A stretch of DNA of 38,852 bases from Crystallibacter degradans (lineage in GTDB: Bacteria; Actinomycetota; Actinomycetes; Actinomycetales; Micrococcaceae): positions 1 through 38,852 of the forward strand of contig NZ_JABBCH010000025.1 of assembly GCF_012952295.1 (NCBI RefSeq), in the 5' to 3' direction. The notes beneath the pieces were generated by a model. It was not told the origin of the DNA, made no database searches, and saw nothing but the letters and a program-made list of their open reading frames with translations. How positions within the stretch are numbered: position 1 is the stretch's first letter; every line of letters begins with the position of its first letter. A program made the translations under genes and the position numbers. Shown here one piece after another: positions 6,526 through 16,498 of the stretch.

Positions 6526-8589
6526 ATGAGTTGGCGAATTGGCGTTGACACAGGCGGCACCTTCACAGACGTTTGCCTGTACGACGAAGAAACCCACGAG
6601 GTGTCTGTCGCGAAGGTCTCGAGCACGCCTTCTGACCCCGGCAGCGCCGTTATTGCCGGCGTCCGTGCCGCCCTCGCAATGAGCGATGACACCGCCGGGT
6701 TCCCACGGATCAGTTATCTAGCGCACGGTACGACCGTCGCCACTAATGCCCTGTTGCAGACCAAGGGCGCCAAGATAGCTCTTATCACCACGGCAGGGTT
6801 CAGAGACCTGCTGGAGCTTGGACGTCAGCGCCGGCCCAAGTTGTATGACCTGCAGGCGCAGAAGCCTATTCCCTTGATCCCTCGCGACCTGCGGCTGGAA
6901 GTCAAGGAACGCGTGACCTACGACGGAACGATTGCCATCGACGCCGAAATCAATGAAATCCGCGAGCAGGTCCGCAAGCTCAAGGATCAGGATATCGAGG
7001 CGGTGGCCGTGTGTTTCCTTTACAGCTATTTGCGGCCTGAACATGAAATGCTGGTCCGCCGGGTTCTCGAGGAGGAGCTGCCCGGGACTTTTCTCTCTAT
7101 CTCCAACGAGGTGCTCCCCGAATTCCGCGAGTTTGAGCGCCTCTCCACGACCGTCATAAATGCGTTCATTGGTCCGACCATGTCAACCTATCTGTCCAGG
7201 CTGCGTGGAAATCTCGAGTCAGAAGGCCTGAGCACGGTCCCTAAAGTGACCCAAAGCAATGGCGGCGTCATGTCGTTCAAGCTGGCCGAGCGGCTGCCGG
7301 TCCGCACGGTGCTCTCCGGGCCGAGCACCGGGGTGGTCGGGGCGGCACGCCTGGCCAGCCAATCCGGGATCGGTAATATCATCACTTTCGATGTCGGAGG
7401 GACGTCTTCTGACGTTGCACTGGTCCGTAACGGGCGGCCCACCGCTGCCAACGGCATGGTGCTGGACGGCCGCCCGATCCAATCCCCCATGCTCGACATT
7501 AACACCGTCGGTGCCGGCGGTGGTTCTATTGCCTGGGTTGACGATGGCGGGCACCTCAAAGTGGGCCCGCAGAGTGCCGGTGCTTACCCTGGACCGGCCT
7601 GTTACGGACTAGGCAACGAAGAACCGACCGTAACCGATGCGAACGTCGTCCTCGGCATCCTGAACCAGACGCATCTTCTGGCTGGCGAAATGCCCATCGA
7701 CGCTTCCAAGTCCTTCGCCGCCATCAAACGCCTCGGGGACAAACTGGGGATGAACGCTGTGGACACTGCGCAAGGCATTATCAGCGTTGTCACGGCGAAC
7801 ATGGCAAAAGCAATCCGGGTCATTTCCGTTCAGCGTGGCTACGATCCCGGCGACTATGCTTTGGTGGCCTTCGGCGGCGCCGGGCCGCTGCACTCTTCGC
7901 GCCTGGCAGCCGAACTTGGCATGAAGCGAACCCTCATCCCGCACCGCCCGGGTGCGATGTCCGCCATGGGCATGCTGATGACCGACCTGCGCTCCGACTA
8001 CACCCGGACCGTGCGCGTGCCACTTCAAGAAGCCAACCTGGATGTGTACATCAGCACGTTCAAGGCGTTGCAAGCCGAAGCAGAGTCCTGGTTCTCTGAG
8101 GAAAAGTTACCTCTTGAAAAGCGGAATCTGCATCGCGTTCTGGACGTACGCTACGTGGGCCAGAACTACGAAATCGGCATTGACGTTCCCGAGGGAGAGG
8201 TTAACACTGCGTGGCTGGCAACGATCCGCCAGTCATTCAACGCCGCCCACCGCGCGCGCTACGGCTATGACAACCCTGAAGCAGCGATAGAGGCCGTGAC
8301 CTTCAGGCTCGAAGCCATCGGCGAAGTTCCCCAAGCGAAGTTCCCCCGCCACGGCAGCGCAAAGGAGTCCATCGAGGAGGCCGTCATGGGCCAGCGCGAT
8401 GTCTACTTTCCGGAACTCGGTGAATACGTGGACTGCCCGGTCTATGACAGGCAGAAACTCGGAGCCGGCCATGTGATCCACGGGCCGGCCATCATCGAAC
8501 AATACGACACCACGACCCTTGTCCTCCCGAAAATGAAGGCGCGCGTGGATGACTATCTGCTCATTATCATCGAACCCCTTGACGACTAA
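6526..8589 (+). CDS. hyuA: Hydantoinase/oxoprolinase family subunit A (HyuA-like)
   Basis: Large subunit of an ATP-dependent amidohydrolase that, with HyuB, opens cyclic amides such as hydantoins, N-methylhydantoin or 5-oxoproline (related pairs act on caprolactam or carboxylate acetone-like compounds). 687 residues, normal length. Seen: N-terminal sugar-kinase/actin-type phosphate loop DTGGTFTD (residues 8-15), YLAHGTTVATNALL, the second nucleotide loop ITFDVGGTSSDVALV, GAGGGSIAWVD, AYPGPACYG, and VAFGGAGPLHSSRLA of the C-terminal part. The start ATG follows a strong GAGAGGAAA site. First gene of a long operon: hyuB is 20 bases on, then a full ABC importer, so the complex probably acts on the imported compound. 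The real substrate cannot be read from sequence. Confidence 0.93.
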   Translation: MSWRIGVDTGGTFTDVCLYDEETHEVSVAKVSSTPSDPGSAVIAGVRAALAMSDDTAGFPRISYLAHGTTVATNALLQTKGAKIALITTAGFRDLLELGRQRRPKLYDLQAQKPIPLIPRDLRLEVKERVTYDGTIAIDAEINEIREQVRKLKDQDIEAVAVCFLYSYLRPEHEMLVRRVLEEELPGTFLSISNEVLPEFREFERLSTTVINAFIGPTMSTYLSRLRGNLESEGLSTVPKVTQSNGGVMSFKLAERLPVRTVLSGPSTGVVGAARLASQSGIGNIITFDVGGTSSDVALVRNGRPTAANGMVLDGRPIQSPMLDINTVGAGGGSIAWVDDGGHLKVGPQSAGAYPGPACYGLGNEEPTVTDANVVLGILNQTHLLAGEMPIDASKSFAAIKRLGDKLGMNAVDTAQGIISVVTANMAKAIRVISVQRGYDPGDYALVAFGGAGPLHSSRLAAELGMKRTLIPHRPGAMSAMGMLMTDLRSDYTRTVRVPLQEANLDVYISTFKALQAEAESWFSEEKLPLEKRNLHRVLDVRYVGQNYEIGIDVPEGEVNTAWLATIRQSFNAAHRARYGYDNPEAAIEAVTFRLEAIGEVPQAKFPRHGSAKESIEEAVMGQRDVYFPELGEYVDCPVYDRQKLGAGHVIHGPAIIEQYDTTTLVLPKMKARVDDYLLIIIEPLDD

Positions 8590-8609
8590 CGGCTGAGGAG
8601 AACATTTCA

Positions 8610-10259
8610 GTGACTACTATCAACACTCCTTTGGACCCGGTGCAGGTCGAGGTAATCGGCTCCGCCCTAACATCCATCTGCGATGAGATGGGCGAAGCGC
8701 TTGTCAAGGCTTCCTATTCCCCCAATATCAAGGAGCGCCGGGACTGCACCACATGTATCTTCGACATTGACGGCAACGCCCTAGCCCAAGCCGAACACAT
8801 TCCGCTGCACCTTGGATCCCTGATGGGCATCGTTGATGCGGTGCTTGCCCGCTATCCGCTAGACAGCATCCGAGACGGCGATTCCTTCCTCGGCAACGAT
8901 CCGCACACAGGTGGTGGAACGCACCTGCCCGATATCGTGTTGGTCACCCCGATCTTTGTTGATGGCGCACTTGCCGGATGGGCCACAAACCTTGCCCACC
9001 ACGCCGACTATGCAGATCGAGGCCACGAGAACATATTTCAGGAAGGTATCCGCATCCCTGCGGTACGCATCGTCCGTGACGGCGAATTTCTGGACGATAT
9101 CCTTCATCTGATCCTGACAAACATGCAGGTTCCCTTGGAACGCATCGCTGACTTCAATGCCCAGCTGGCTGCGAACAAGCTGGGCGTTGAACGTGTCCGT
9201 GAGATCGCCGCACGCTATGGTTTGGAAACATTGAAATCCGCAGGCTTGGCGCTGCTGGACTACACGGAGCGCAAAGTCCGGGCTGGCATCCGAGAGCTGC
9301 CCAACGGTATTTACGATTTCACAGACAGCTTCGACAGCGACGAATTAGACCACACTTTTGACATCTCCGTACGAATCACCGTCGAGGATGAGTCCATGCA
9401 CCTGGAGTTCAAGGCTCCGGAGCAGGTGCGCGCCAGTATCAATATGGTCCGGACCGCGCTGCTGGCAACGGTCTACTACGCCGTCAAGACCGTTGTCGGG
9501 CCGGACATCCCCGCCAACGCGGGACTCTACCGGGCAATCACCGCGCACGCACCGGAGGGATCGGTGCTCAGCTGCGTCAGTCCGGCAGCAGTTAACGGAC
9601 GGACCCAGCTGTGCCAGCGCGTCGTCGATCTGGTCCACGGGGCACTGGCCCAGGCAGATCCCAGCAAGGTTATCGCCGCCTGTTACGGTTCAGTTCCGGC
9701 TACCACTTTCTCCGGCGTCAATCCCCGCACCGGCGAATACTACGTCTACCTTGAGACCATTGGTGGCGGACTAGGGGCCGGTGGCTGTTGGGACGGTTTG
9801 AACGGAGTGCAGTCACACATCACAAACACTTCAAACCTGCCCATAGAGAGTCTTGAAGCCGAGTACCCGCTGTTTGTCGAAAAGTACGAATTGGTAAACG
9901 GTTCCGGGGGTGCAGGCGAGCACCGCGGAGGCATGGGGATCCACCGCCGCATCCGTTCCGAACATGACGATTGCATCTGCGACGTCAGCGTCAGCCGTCT
10001 AAAATCCCGGCCCTGGGGTCTGCAGGGGGGCCTGCCTGGCGCATCACTCCGGGTTGAAAAGAACGATGGCGATACCGTGACGGAGAGCGTTACACGGTTG
10101 AATGCCGGCGAAAGTATCGCGGTACTGACCGCCGGTGGCGGTGGATACGGCGATCCCAGCAAGCGTCCGCATGAAACGGTTCTCAGGGAAATCCGTGAAA
10201 AAAGGATCACCCCGGCCGAGGCGACCGAGCTCTACGGCCTGGACCCGAAGCTGCTCTGA
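8610..10259 (+). CDS. hyuB: Hydantoinase/oxoprolinase family subunit B (HyuB-like)
   Basis: Partner subunit of the ATP-dependent cyclic amide hydrolase. 549 residues, within the usual 520-600. Seen: the family N terminus with DPVQVEVIGSAL, SPNIKERRDCTT, the FDIDGNALAQAEHIPLHLG region, the NDPHTGGGTHLPDI motif (about residues 93-106), a HADYADRGHE metal-like cluster, and the C-terminal GAGEHRGGMGIHRR and GGGGYGDPSKR stretches. GTG start preceded by GAGGAG at 8 bases. Spaced 20 bases from hyuA and 55 bases from the binding-protein gene, so it is co-transcribed with both. Together with HyuA it forms one enzyme; neither is expected to work alone. Confidence 0.93.
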   Translation: MTTINTPLDPVQVEVIGSALTSICDEMGEALVKASYSPNIKERRDCTTCIFDIDGNALAQAEHIPLHLGSLMGIVDAVLARYPLDSIRDGDSFLGNDPHTGGGTHLPDIVLVTPIFVDGALAGWATNLAHHADYADRGHENIFQEGIRIPAVRIVRDGEFLDDILHLILTNMQVPLERIADFNAQLAANKLGVERVREIAARYGLETLKSAGLALLDYTERKVRAGIRELPNGIYDFTDSFDSDELDHTFDISVRITVEDESMHLEFKAPEQVRASINMVRTALLATVYYAVKTVVGPDIPANAGLYRAITAHAPEGSVLSCVSPAAVNGRTQLCQRVVDLVHGALAQADPSKVIAACYGSVPATTFSGVNPRTGEYYVYLETIGGGLGAGGCWDGLNGVQSHITNTSNLPIESLEAEYPLFVEKYELVNGSGGAGEHRGGMGIHRRIRSEHDDCICDVSVSRLKSRPWGLQGGLPGASLRVEKNDGDTVTESVTRLNAGESIAVLTAGGGGYGDPSKRPHETVLREIREKRITPAEATELYGLDPKLL

Positions 10260-10314
10260 GCCCGTTTTGTTCAAAGCCGCTTTTCTCATCCCATATAGAT
10301 CAAGGAAACAGGGT

Positions 10315-11889
10315 ATGTTCGGATATAAAGCACCGGGCCGCACCACAGGTGCCGTGGCAGCAGGGGTCGCGATCGGCCTCCTCTTGTCCGCCTGCGGAGG
10401 GTCCTCATCCTCCCAAGATAGCGCCAGCGGGGAAATCATCGAGGACGGCGCCCTCACCATGGGTCTCTCGGCAGAACCGGCAAACCTGCCGGCCGGCAAA
10501 GACACCGGTCAAGTGGGGTACACCTTGAACGCGCTCCTGCATCGTGGACTCATGGCGTATGACTCCGACGGGAAGCTCACTGAGGGCCTTGCCGAGTCCT
10601 ACAAGGTCGTTGACCCCAAAACCTACGAATTCGACCTGCGACCGAATCTAGAGTTCTCTGACGGTACTGCGCTTACCGGCTCCAACGTTGAACAGACGCT
10701 GGAATACCTGAGTGACCCCGACACCGCAGCCCACGCGTACGGCGGGCTGAAAGACATTGAATCCGTTGAAGTGTCCGACGAAGACACCGTTGTGGTTCAT
10801 CTGAGCCAGCCAAACAACGCGTTCCTGCAGTACTTGGCTGTGCCGACGGCTGCCATCGTTCCACCGGATGCTCTTACTGGTGGTGTCGACGCGTGGGTCG
10901 GAGCCGGACCGTTTGTGCTCGAAGAGCACAACAAGGGCACCAATATGATCCTTAAGCGCAACGCAAAGTACTATGCGGCCGACGAAGTGCCCCTTGAGAC
11001 CTTGGAACTGGCGTTTTACCCAGACGGCAAGGCGCGTACTAACGCCCTGCTCAGTGGAGACGTGGATCTGATCGACTATGTTCCTTGGGAAGACTTTGAC
11101 CGTGTCAGCAGCACCGACGGCATCACCCTGGATGCCCAGGACGGTCCGTTCATGTACCTCCACTTCAACGTCACCGATGGGCCGGTCGCCAATCCGCTGG
11201 TTCGTCAGGCGATCGCCCACGCCATCAACCGTGACAACGCCGTCGCCGCCGCGTTCTCTGGCCATGGAAGCCCGCTCTCGGGTATGCCGGTGTCCGAAGA
11301 CGACCCGAACTACGATGAAGCATGGTCAAACATGTGGAGCTATGATCCGGATCGAGCCAAGGAACTACTGGCCGAAGCCGGCTATGAAAACGGTCTGACA
11401 CTGAGTCTGCTGACTTCCTCCCAGTATGCCTTCCACCAAGACACCGCGCTGTCCGTCCAAGCTGACCTCAAAGCAGTTGGAATTAATGCCGAACTGAATA
11501 ACCCGGATTGGGCCGCCCGCGTCGAACAGGGCAATGCAGGCAAATACGATATCGCCGTCAGCGGCAATGTCGGAACGGTGACAGATATCAGCTACATCAG
11601 TGCCTTCGTGGACGGCCCTGCCAACTACACGCGCAGCTTCGGATACAGCAACGCCAAGCTCAACGATGCGTTTAGCAAGGCCATGCTGACACAGGATCCA
11701 GGGGAACAGCAGAAGTTCTACGATCAGGCGCGGGAGATTTTCGCTGAAGATGTGCCGTTGACAACAATCAGCAGTCGCGCGCAGGGCTATGCCTACGCGA
11801 ATACGGTGACAAACTTCAAGAACCTGCCGGGTTTTCTCTCGTTCTACAGCGGTTACTCACTGGCGTCCATGGCCGAGGTCTCGCAGTAA
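10315..11889 (+). CDS. ABC transporter substrate-binding lipoprotein (dipeptide/oligopeptide type, SBP family 5)
   Basis: Extracytoplasmic solute receptor of a peptide/nickel-type importer, 524 residues, lipid-anchored. Seen: signal peptide with a basic start, hydrophobic core GAVAAGVAIGL and lipobox LLSAC (Cys at about residue 29), a Ser-rich linker, then the family pattern YTLNALLHRGLM, FDLRPNLEFSDGTALTG, GAGPFVLEEHNKGTNM and NPLVRQAIAHAINRD. I chose ATG 10315 over the longer frame upstream because only this start gives the signal peptide, and AAGGAAA precedes it. It sits between hyuB and two permease genes, implying that the importer brings in the substrate of the HyuAB enzyme. SBP family 5 also binds opines, small amides and other non-peptides. 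Confidence 0.93.
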   Translation: MFGYKAPGRTTGAVAAGVAIGLLLSACGGSSSSQDSASGEIIEDGALTMGLSAEPANLPAGKDTGQVGYTLNALLHRGLMAYDSDGKLTEGLAESYKVVDPKTYEFDLRPNLEFSDGTALTGSNVEQTLEYLSDPDTAAHAYGGLKDIESVEVSDEDTVVVHLSQPNNAFLQYLAVPTAAIVPPDALTGGVDAWVGAGPFVLEEHNKGTNMILKRNAKYYAADEVPLETLELAFYPDGKARTNALLSGDVDLIDYVPWEDFDRVSSTDGITLDAQDGPFMYLHFNVTDGPVANPLVRQAIAHAINRDNAVAAAFSGHGSPLSGMPVSEDDPNYDEAWSNMWSYDPDRAKELLAEAGYENGLTLSLLTSSQYAFHQDTALSVQADLKAVGINAELNNPDWAARVEQGNAGKYDIAVSGNVGTVTDISYISAFVDGPANYTRSFGYSNAKLNDAFSKAMLTQDPGEQQKFYDQAREIFAEDVPLTTISSRAQGYAYANTVTNFKNLPGFLSFYSGYSLASMAEVSQ

Positions 11890-11989
11890 CGCATCTTAAT
11901 GCCTAATTAATGCAAGTCGTCCTGCGGGAGTGTTTTCGGGCCGGGAAATACTCCTGCAGGACAGCCAATCGGGACCGGAGGCCTCGATA

Positions 11990-12943
11990 ATGATTAATTT
12001 CCTGCTCAAACGTGTCGCCACGGGAATCGTCCTTATCTACGTGGTGCTGACCCTCATCTTCCTGATGCTCCACGCGGTGCCCGGAGACCCTGCGATGCAA
12101 CTGCTTGCAGGCGATGGTGCAGCGCAGGTCACGCCGGCCGCCTTGGAGGCTGCAAGGGAACGGTTGGGTTTGAACGCTCCGTTGCCCGTCCAGTATTGGA
12201 ACTATCTCGCCGGTGCCGTCCAGCTGGACCTTGGCACATCCTTCCAGGACGGTGCACCGGTACTGGATCTCGTCAGCGAACGCTTGCCGAACACCTTGGA
12301 ACTGGTGCTGCTGGCTGTACTGATTGCGCTGGCCGTGGGCATCCCCTTGGGATCGGTTGCCGCACGTCGCGGAGGATTCGTAGACTCGGCCATTTCGGTG
12401 GGCACGAGCATCGGCATGAGTGTGCCGGTCTATGTGGTCGGCGCGCTCTTCGTCTTGTTGTTCGCGCTGAAGCTCGGCTGGTTCCCCGCCGGTGGCTATG
12501 AGGAGGCGGGCGGAAACTTCGTTGGCCACGTCAGCCGGGTCGTCCTACCTGCGGCCGCCCTGTCGTTCGGTATTGCGTCGATTATTGCCCGCATGACGCG
12601 TTCTGCAATTCTGGACAACTACCGCCAGGACTGGGTGCGAACGGCCCGTTCCTGGGGTATTGGACGGCGCTTGGTCTTCCGCAAGCATGTCCTGCGTAAT
12701 TCTCTGACCCCCGTGGCAACGGTCACGGCGCTGCAGATTGGCACCCTTCTTGGTTCCACTGTTCTAGTCGAACGTATTTTCAATTGGCCCGGCATAAGTG
12801 CTCTACTGGTCGACTCGGTGATCGAACGCGATTACCCAGTTGTCCAGGGAATCGTCATCATCCTGTCGGCCATCTTCATCTTCATCAACATTCTGGTGGA
12901 CGTCCTGTACGGGTACCTGGATCCGCGAGCGAGGGTTTCATGA
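11990..12943 (+). CDS. ABC transporter permease (DppB/OppB type)
   Basis: Membrane subunit of the peptide-type importer, 317 residues, about six membrane helices. Seen: the DppB N terminus LLKRVATGIVLIYVVLTLIF, HAVPGDPA, the LGLNAPLPVQYWNYL loop and the EAA-type coupling region around DWVRTARSWGIGRRLVFRKH (about residues 213-232), then GTLLGSTVLVERIFNWPGI. ATG 11990 follows GGAGG and begins at the membrane segment; a longer in-frame start 60 bases upstream lacks support. Its end overlaps the next permease start as ATGA, which indicates coupled translation of equal amounts of both membrane subunits. Confidence 0.92.
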   Translation: MINFLLKRVATGIVLIYVVLTLIFLMLHAVPGDPAMQLLAGDGAAQVTPAALEAARERLGLNAPLPVQYWNYLAGAVQLDLGTSFQDGAPVLDLVSERLPNTLELVLLAVLIALAVGIPLGSVAARRGGFVDSAISVGTSIGMSVPVYVVGALFVLLFALKLGWFPAGGYEEAGGNFVGHVSRVVLPAAALSFGIASIIARMTRSAILDNYRQDWVRTARSWGIGRRLVFRKHVLRNSLTPVATVTALQIGTLLGSTVLVERIFNWPGISALLVDSVIERDYPVVQGIVIILSAIFIFINILVDVLYGYLDPRARVS

Positions 12944-13806
12944 GCACCACAATTGTTCAGAAGAGTCCGAAGAAAGTCACCGTCTCGGCGGCCTTGAAGC
13001 GTGCTTTCACCCCGGTGCGTCTTGCTGCCGCGGTCATGGTTCTGGTCTTCATCCTGGTCATGATCCTGGCCCCGCTGATAGCTCCGGCCGATCCCTTGGA
13101 GCAGAACATCGCCATGAGGTTCGCTCCGCTTGGCACGCCCGGATATCTTCTGGGTGCCGATGAACTCGGCCGCGATGTATTAAGCCGGGTCATTTTTGGT
13201 ATCCGCACCGAATTGCTCGTCGCACTTTCCGCAACACTTGTTGCTATGGTCATCGGGACCGTGCTCGGGTTGGTCGCAGGCTATTTCGGGGGCATCATAG
13301 AAACGTTGAGCATGCGCGGCGTGGATGTCATTCTTGCCTTCCCTCCTATCATCATCGCCCTGCTGGCCACGACGCTCTATGGTCCCGGCCCGGGGACGCT
13401 GATCGCCGTAATGGGTGTGCTGTTCATTCCTGCCTTTGCCCGGATCGTCTACGGTCAGACACTAAGCGTCGGCCGCGCCGAGTTCGTCGAGGCGTCCGAG
13501 GTGTTCGGGGCACGTGTCTTTGTCCGACTATTCAGAGTCATTCTCCCCAACGTGATCGCACCCGTCTTCGTCCAGTTCTCCCTGACTATGGCAACCGCAA
13601 TCCTGCTTGAATCCGGCCTTAGTTATCTCGGTCTGGGAATTGTTCCTCCGGCACCTTCATTAGGCACCATGGTGGCCGAGGGCCAGCGTTATATGAGCAC
13701 TGAACCTGCTGCGCTCCTAGTTCCTGGCACCATCGTCAGCCTGACAATCCTCGGTTTCAGCCTGCTCGGCGATGCACTGCGGGATTGGTTGGATCCCCGC
13801 CGGTGA
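12940..13806 (+). CDS. ABC transporter permease (DppC/OppC type)
   Basis: Second membrane subunit of the importer, 288 residues. Seen: a cytoplasmic N-terminal tail of about 25 residues, a first helix (VRLAAAVMVLVFILVMILAP), the OppC/DppC signature LLGADELGRDVLSRVIFGIR (about residues 68-87), the coupling loop with EFVEASEVFGARVFVRLFRV, and LGLGIVPPAPSLGTMVAEG near the end. ATG 12940 lies inside the stop of the upstream permease (ATGA); the longer open frame further upstream is only a shadow inside that gene. It pairs with the preceding permease to form the channel. Confidence 0.93.
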   Translation: MSTTIVQKSPKKVTVSAALKRAFTPVRLAAAVMVLVFILVMILAPLIAPADPLEQNIAMRFAPLGTPGYLLGADELGRDVLSRVIFGIRTELLVALSATLVAMVIGTVLGLVAGYFGGIIETLSMRGVDVILAFPPIIIALLATTLYGPGPGTLIAVMGVLFIPAFARIVYGQTLSVGRAEFVEASEVFGARVFVRLFRVILPNVIAPVFVQFSLTMATAILLESGLSYLGLGIVPPAPSLGTMVAEGQRYMSTEPAALLVPGTIVSLTILGFSLLGDALRDWLDPRR

Positions 13807-13840
13807 TCACCGCCCCCCTGTATAGAGAAAGGCACAAGCT

Positions 13841-15508
13841 ATGAGTGCTCCTAGCATCTCTCCACTGCTTCAGGTCCGCGACCTGTCGGTTACATTCGAC
13901 GCAGGCACAAATAACCTTCAGGTCACCGACGGGGTCACCTTCGACATTTCTAACGGCGAGACCCTGGCTCTGGTAGGGGAGTCCGGCTCCGGGAAATCCG
14001 TGACGGCCATGTCCATCCTGAATCTCCTCCCGCACAACGCCCGGGCCTCTGGAAGTGTCCAATACAAAGGCCGCGAACTGATCGGCCTTGCCGAGCGACA
14101 GCTAGACAAGGTCCGCAGCCAAGATATCGCCGTCATCTTTCAGGACCCCATGACTGCGCTTAATCCTGTCTACACCATCGGCCAGCTCTTGGCCGACGCA
14201 TTGCGGAGCCGGAAACTGTCCAAAGCTCACCTGCGCAGGAGATCTCTTGAGCTGCTCGATCATGTGGGCATACCGGAGCCTCAACGGAAGATCGACCAGT
14301 ATCCGCACCAGTTCTCAGGCGGGCAGCGTCAGCGGGCGATGATCGCGATGGCCATTGCATCTAACCCCGGGCTGCTTATCGCGGACGAGCCCACTACGGC
14401 GCTGGATGTCACGGTGCAGGCAGAGATCCTCGATCTACTCATAGCGCTGCAACGCGAAAACGACATGGGTATCCTCCTGATCACACATGACATGGGTGTA
14501 GTAGCGGATGTGGCAGACCGAGTGAACGTGATGCGCCACGGCCGAATACTCGAGGCAGCGGACACACTACCGATCTTCGAGGCTCCGAAGCATGACTACA
14601 CCAGAGAACTTCTGGCCGCGGTGCCCAAACTGGGTACGGTCAGCCACCCTCGGCACGATTTCGAGGAACTGCCCGCGCATCGTACTCCCAGCCTGTCATT
14701 CAGGGACGTGGTCGTTGAATTCCCCACCAGGCTCAGGCGTCCGCCATTCCGCGCCGTCGATAAGGTCTCGTTCGATGTCTTCCCTGGGGAAGTGGTCGGC
14801 TTAGTCGGGGAATCCGGTTCCGGTAAATCAACGCTCGGACGTGTGGCAGTTGGCCTGCAGGCAATCGCTGCCGGGCACGCTAGGATCTGCGGTACAGACC
14901 TGCTCACAGCCAGCCGCAACGACATCCGGCAGGTTCGCCGCGAAGCGGCGATTGTGTTCCAAGATCCAGCGTCGTCCCTTGATCCTCGCATGACAATCGG
15001 CCAATCCGTCGCCGCCCCTTTGAAGTGGAACGGGCTGGTAACCCAAAGACAGGCTTTGGCCAAGCGGGCACATGAACTACTTGATATGGTGCGCATTCCG
15101 TCGGATTGGGCATCGCGCTATCCGCACGAGCTCTCGGGCGGGCAACGGCAACGGGTAGGCATTGCGCGGGCACTGTCCCTCCAGCCGAAAGTCATGGTTG
15201 CAGATGAACCGACTTCCGCCCTGGACGTCTCCGTGCAGGCAGCTGTCCTGGACCTTCTCAGGGAGCTGCAGGCATCGTTGGGATTCTCCTGCCTGTTCAT
15301 CAGCCACGACCTTGCGGTAGTGGAGATGTTATCGGACCGAGTGGTTGTGCTCAGGAGCGGCCAGATTGTAGAGCAGGGACCTACGGGAACAGTCCTTGCC
15401 GAACCAACGGATGATTACACGCGAAAGCTCGTTGCCGCTGCGCCCGTTCCGGATCCGATCATGCAGGCGTGGCGCCGTGAGCAGCGCTTGCTGGCCAGCT
15501 CGGCTTGA
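13841..15508 (+). CDS. ABC transporter ATPase, fused DppD-DppF type with two nucleotide-binding domains
   Basis: Energises the importer; a single 555-residue polypeptide carries both ATPase halves. Seen in the first half: Walker A GESGSGKSVTAM, signature SGGQRQRAMI, Walker B LLIADEPTTALD and the H-loop TH. In the second half: Walker A GESGSGKSTLGR, signature LSGGQRQRVGI, Walker B VMVADEPTSALD and switch region SHD. The short linker between them (about residues 260-285) carries the C-terminal extension typical of oligopeptide ATPases (ELLAAVPKL). The start has GAAAGG at 8 bases. Fused forms are common in actinobacteria, so the fusion is not remarkable. It completes the importer and is followed 48 bases on by a LysR gene. 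Confidence 0.95.
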   Translation: MSAPSISPLLQVRDLSVTFDAGTNNLQVTDGVTFDISNGETLALVGESGSGKSVTAMSILNLLPHNARASGSVQYKGRELIGLAERQLDKVRSQDIAVIFQDPMTALNPVYTIGQLLADALRSRKLSKAHLRRRSLELLDHVGIPEPQRKIDQYPHQFSGGQRQRAMIAMAIASNPGLLIADEPTTALDVTVQAEILDLLIALQRENDMGILLITHDMGVVADVADRVNVMRHGRILEAADTLPIFEAPKHDYTRELLAAVPKLGTVSHPRHDFEELPAHRTPSLSFRDVVVEFPTRLRRPPFRAVDKVSFDVFPGEVVGLVGESGSGKSTLGRVAVGLQAIAAGHARICGTDLLTASRNDIRQVRREAAIVFQDPASSLDPRMTIGQSVAAPLKWNGLVTQRQALAKRAHELLDMVRIPSDWASRYPHELSGGQRQRVGIARALSLQPKVMVADEPTSALDVSVQAAVLDLLRELQASLGFSCLFISHDLAVVEMLSDRVVVLRSGQIVEQGPTGTVLAEPTDDYTRKLVAAAPVPDPIMQAWRREQRLLASSA

Positions 15509-15556
15509 ACTCGTTGAGCAACGAAAGACAGCCGGTACAGGGAAGGCAGAGGAATC

Positions 15557-16498
15557 GTGGAACACAGGCAGCTTGAGTACTATGTCACGCTCGTGGACGA
15601 AAGGAGCTTCAGCAGGGCGGCTGGGCGTCTCTATATCTCACAGCCGGCACTGAGTCAGCAGATCCAACGGCTGGAGGAGAGCGTGGGGGTGGAGCTCATC
15701 GACCGATCGGTTCGCCCATTTGAAATGACACCGGCCGGCGAACGAGTGTATGTGGAAGCACAGAGGGTGCTGGGAACGGTCAAGGACATCCGTCGGATTT
15801 CGGACCAGGCACAGAACGGAAGCATCGGCCGGGTCCGTGTCGGCATCGCCCCCTCCCTGCTATTCGGCCCCATGCCACCGGTTCTCCGGGATTTTCAGCA
15901 GCGGTATCCGGACGTGGAATTTGTTCTAGAGCGCATGCCGACCAATTCTCTGCGCAGCCTCTTTGTCCAACGGCGCCTAGACGCTCTGTTGATGTTCTCG
16001 CCGGCAAAGCTGCCAGACACTGAATGTCAAGTGCTCTACCGTGAACCGTTTCTGGCGGCCCTGCATCGGGACAATCCCCTTGCCGCGTTCCCCTACATCC
16101 GCCTTGCACAACTACGCGATGAGCAATTCCTCTGTGTGCCTCGGGAAGAGGCTCCGGAGAATCACGATGCCATCGTGGGGGCCTGCATGAACGCCGGATT
16201 CTCGCCTCGGACCAAAATCGTCCTCGGGACGTACCTGGAACACATCGGGTTCGTCTCTGCGGGCTTTGGAGTGGCCATCGTCCCGGAAACCATCTCCCGT
16301 TATTCTGCCCCTGACGTCGTATTTCGGCCCTTGGCAGAACCCGTCATGAGCCTGGAAATCAGCGTCAGTTGGCTGGAGAAATCAAGGGATCCCGCCATCA
16401 ACAATCTTGTTGCATTCCTGAGTGCAGAACTGACAAAGCGCGGATTCGCCAGGGATGAGTCTGTCTTCCCCGCACCTGAAGGAATCCCCGCCCTATGA
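15557..16498 (+). CDS. LysR-family transcriptional regulator, inside the operon
   Basis: Second LysR regulator of the island, 313 residues. Seen: N-terminal HTH with FSRAAGRLYISQPALSQQIQ (about residues 17-36), then an effector-binding domain with RVRVGIAPSLLFGPMPP and the LAALHRDNPLAAF and SAGFGVAIVPE motifs of the family. GTG start with AGAGGAA before it. It is encoded in the same direction as the genes on both sides and its stop overlaps the next gene's start (ATGA), so it is probably made with the pathway genes and gives feedback on their expression rather than being set by a divergent promoter. Its effector domain differs clearly from that of the first LysR. Confidence 0.92.
   Translation: MEHRQLEYYVTLVDERSFSRAAGRLYISQPALSQQIQRLEESVGVELIDRSVRPFEMTPAGERVYVEAQRVLGTVKDIRRISDQAQNGSIGRVRVGIAPSLLFGPMPPVLRDFQQRYPDVEFVLERMPTNSLRSLFVQRRLDALLMFSPAKLPDTECQVLYREPFLAALHRDNPLAAFPYIRLAQLRDEQFLCVPREEAPENHDAIVGACMNAGFSPRTKIVLGTYLEHIGFVSAGFGVAIVPETISRYSAPDVVFRPLAEPVMSLEISVSWLEKSRDPAINNLVAFLSAELTKRGFARDESVFPAPEGIPAL

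Noticed and set aside
5100-10259. Creatinine or N-methylhydantoin pathway
   Set aside because: HyuAB and a sarcosine-oxidase-like enzyme would fit, but no N-carbamoylsarcosine amidohydrolase or creatinine deaminase is present, so a specific assignment is not supported.
13841-15508. Fused double ATPase as a novelty
   Set aside because: Fused DppD-DppF ATPases are common in actinobacterial peptide importers.
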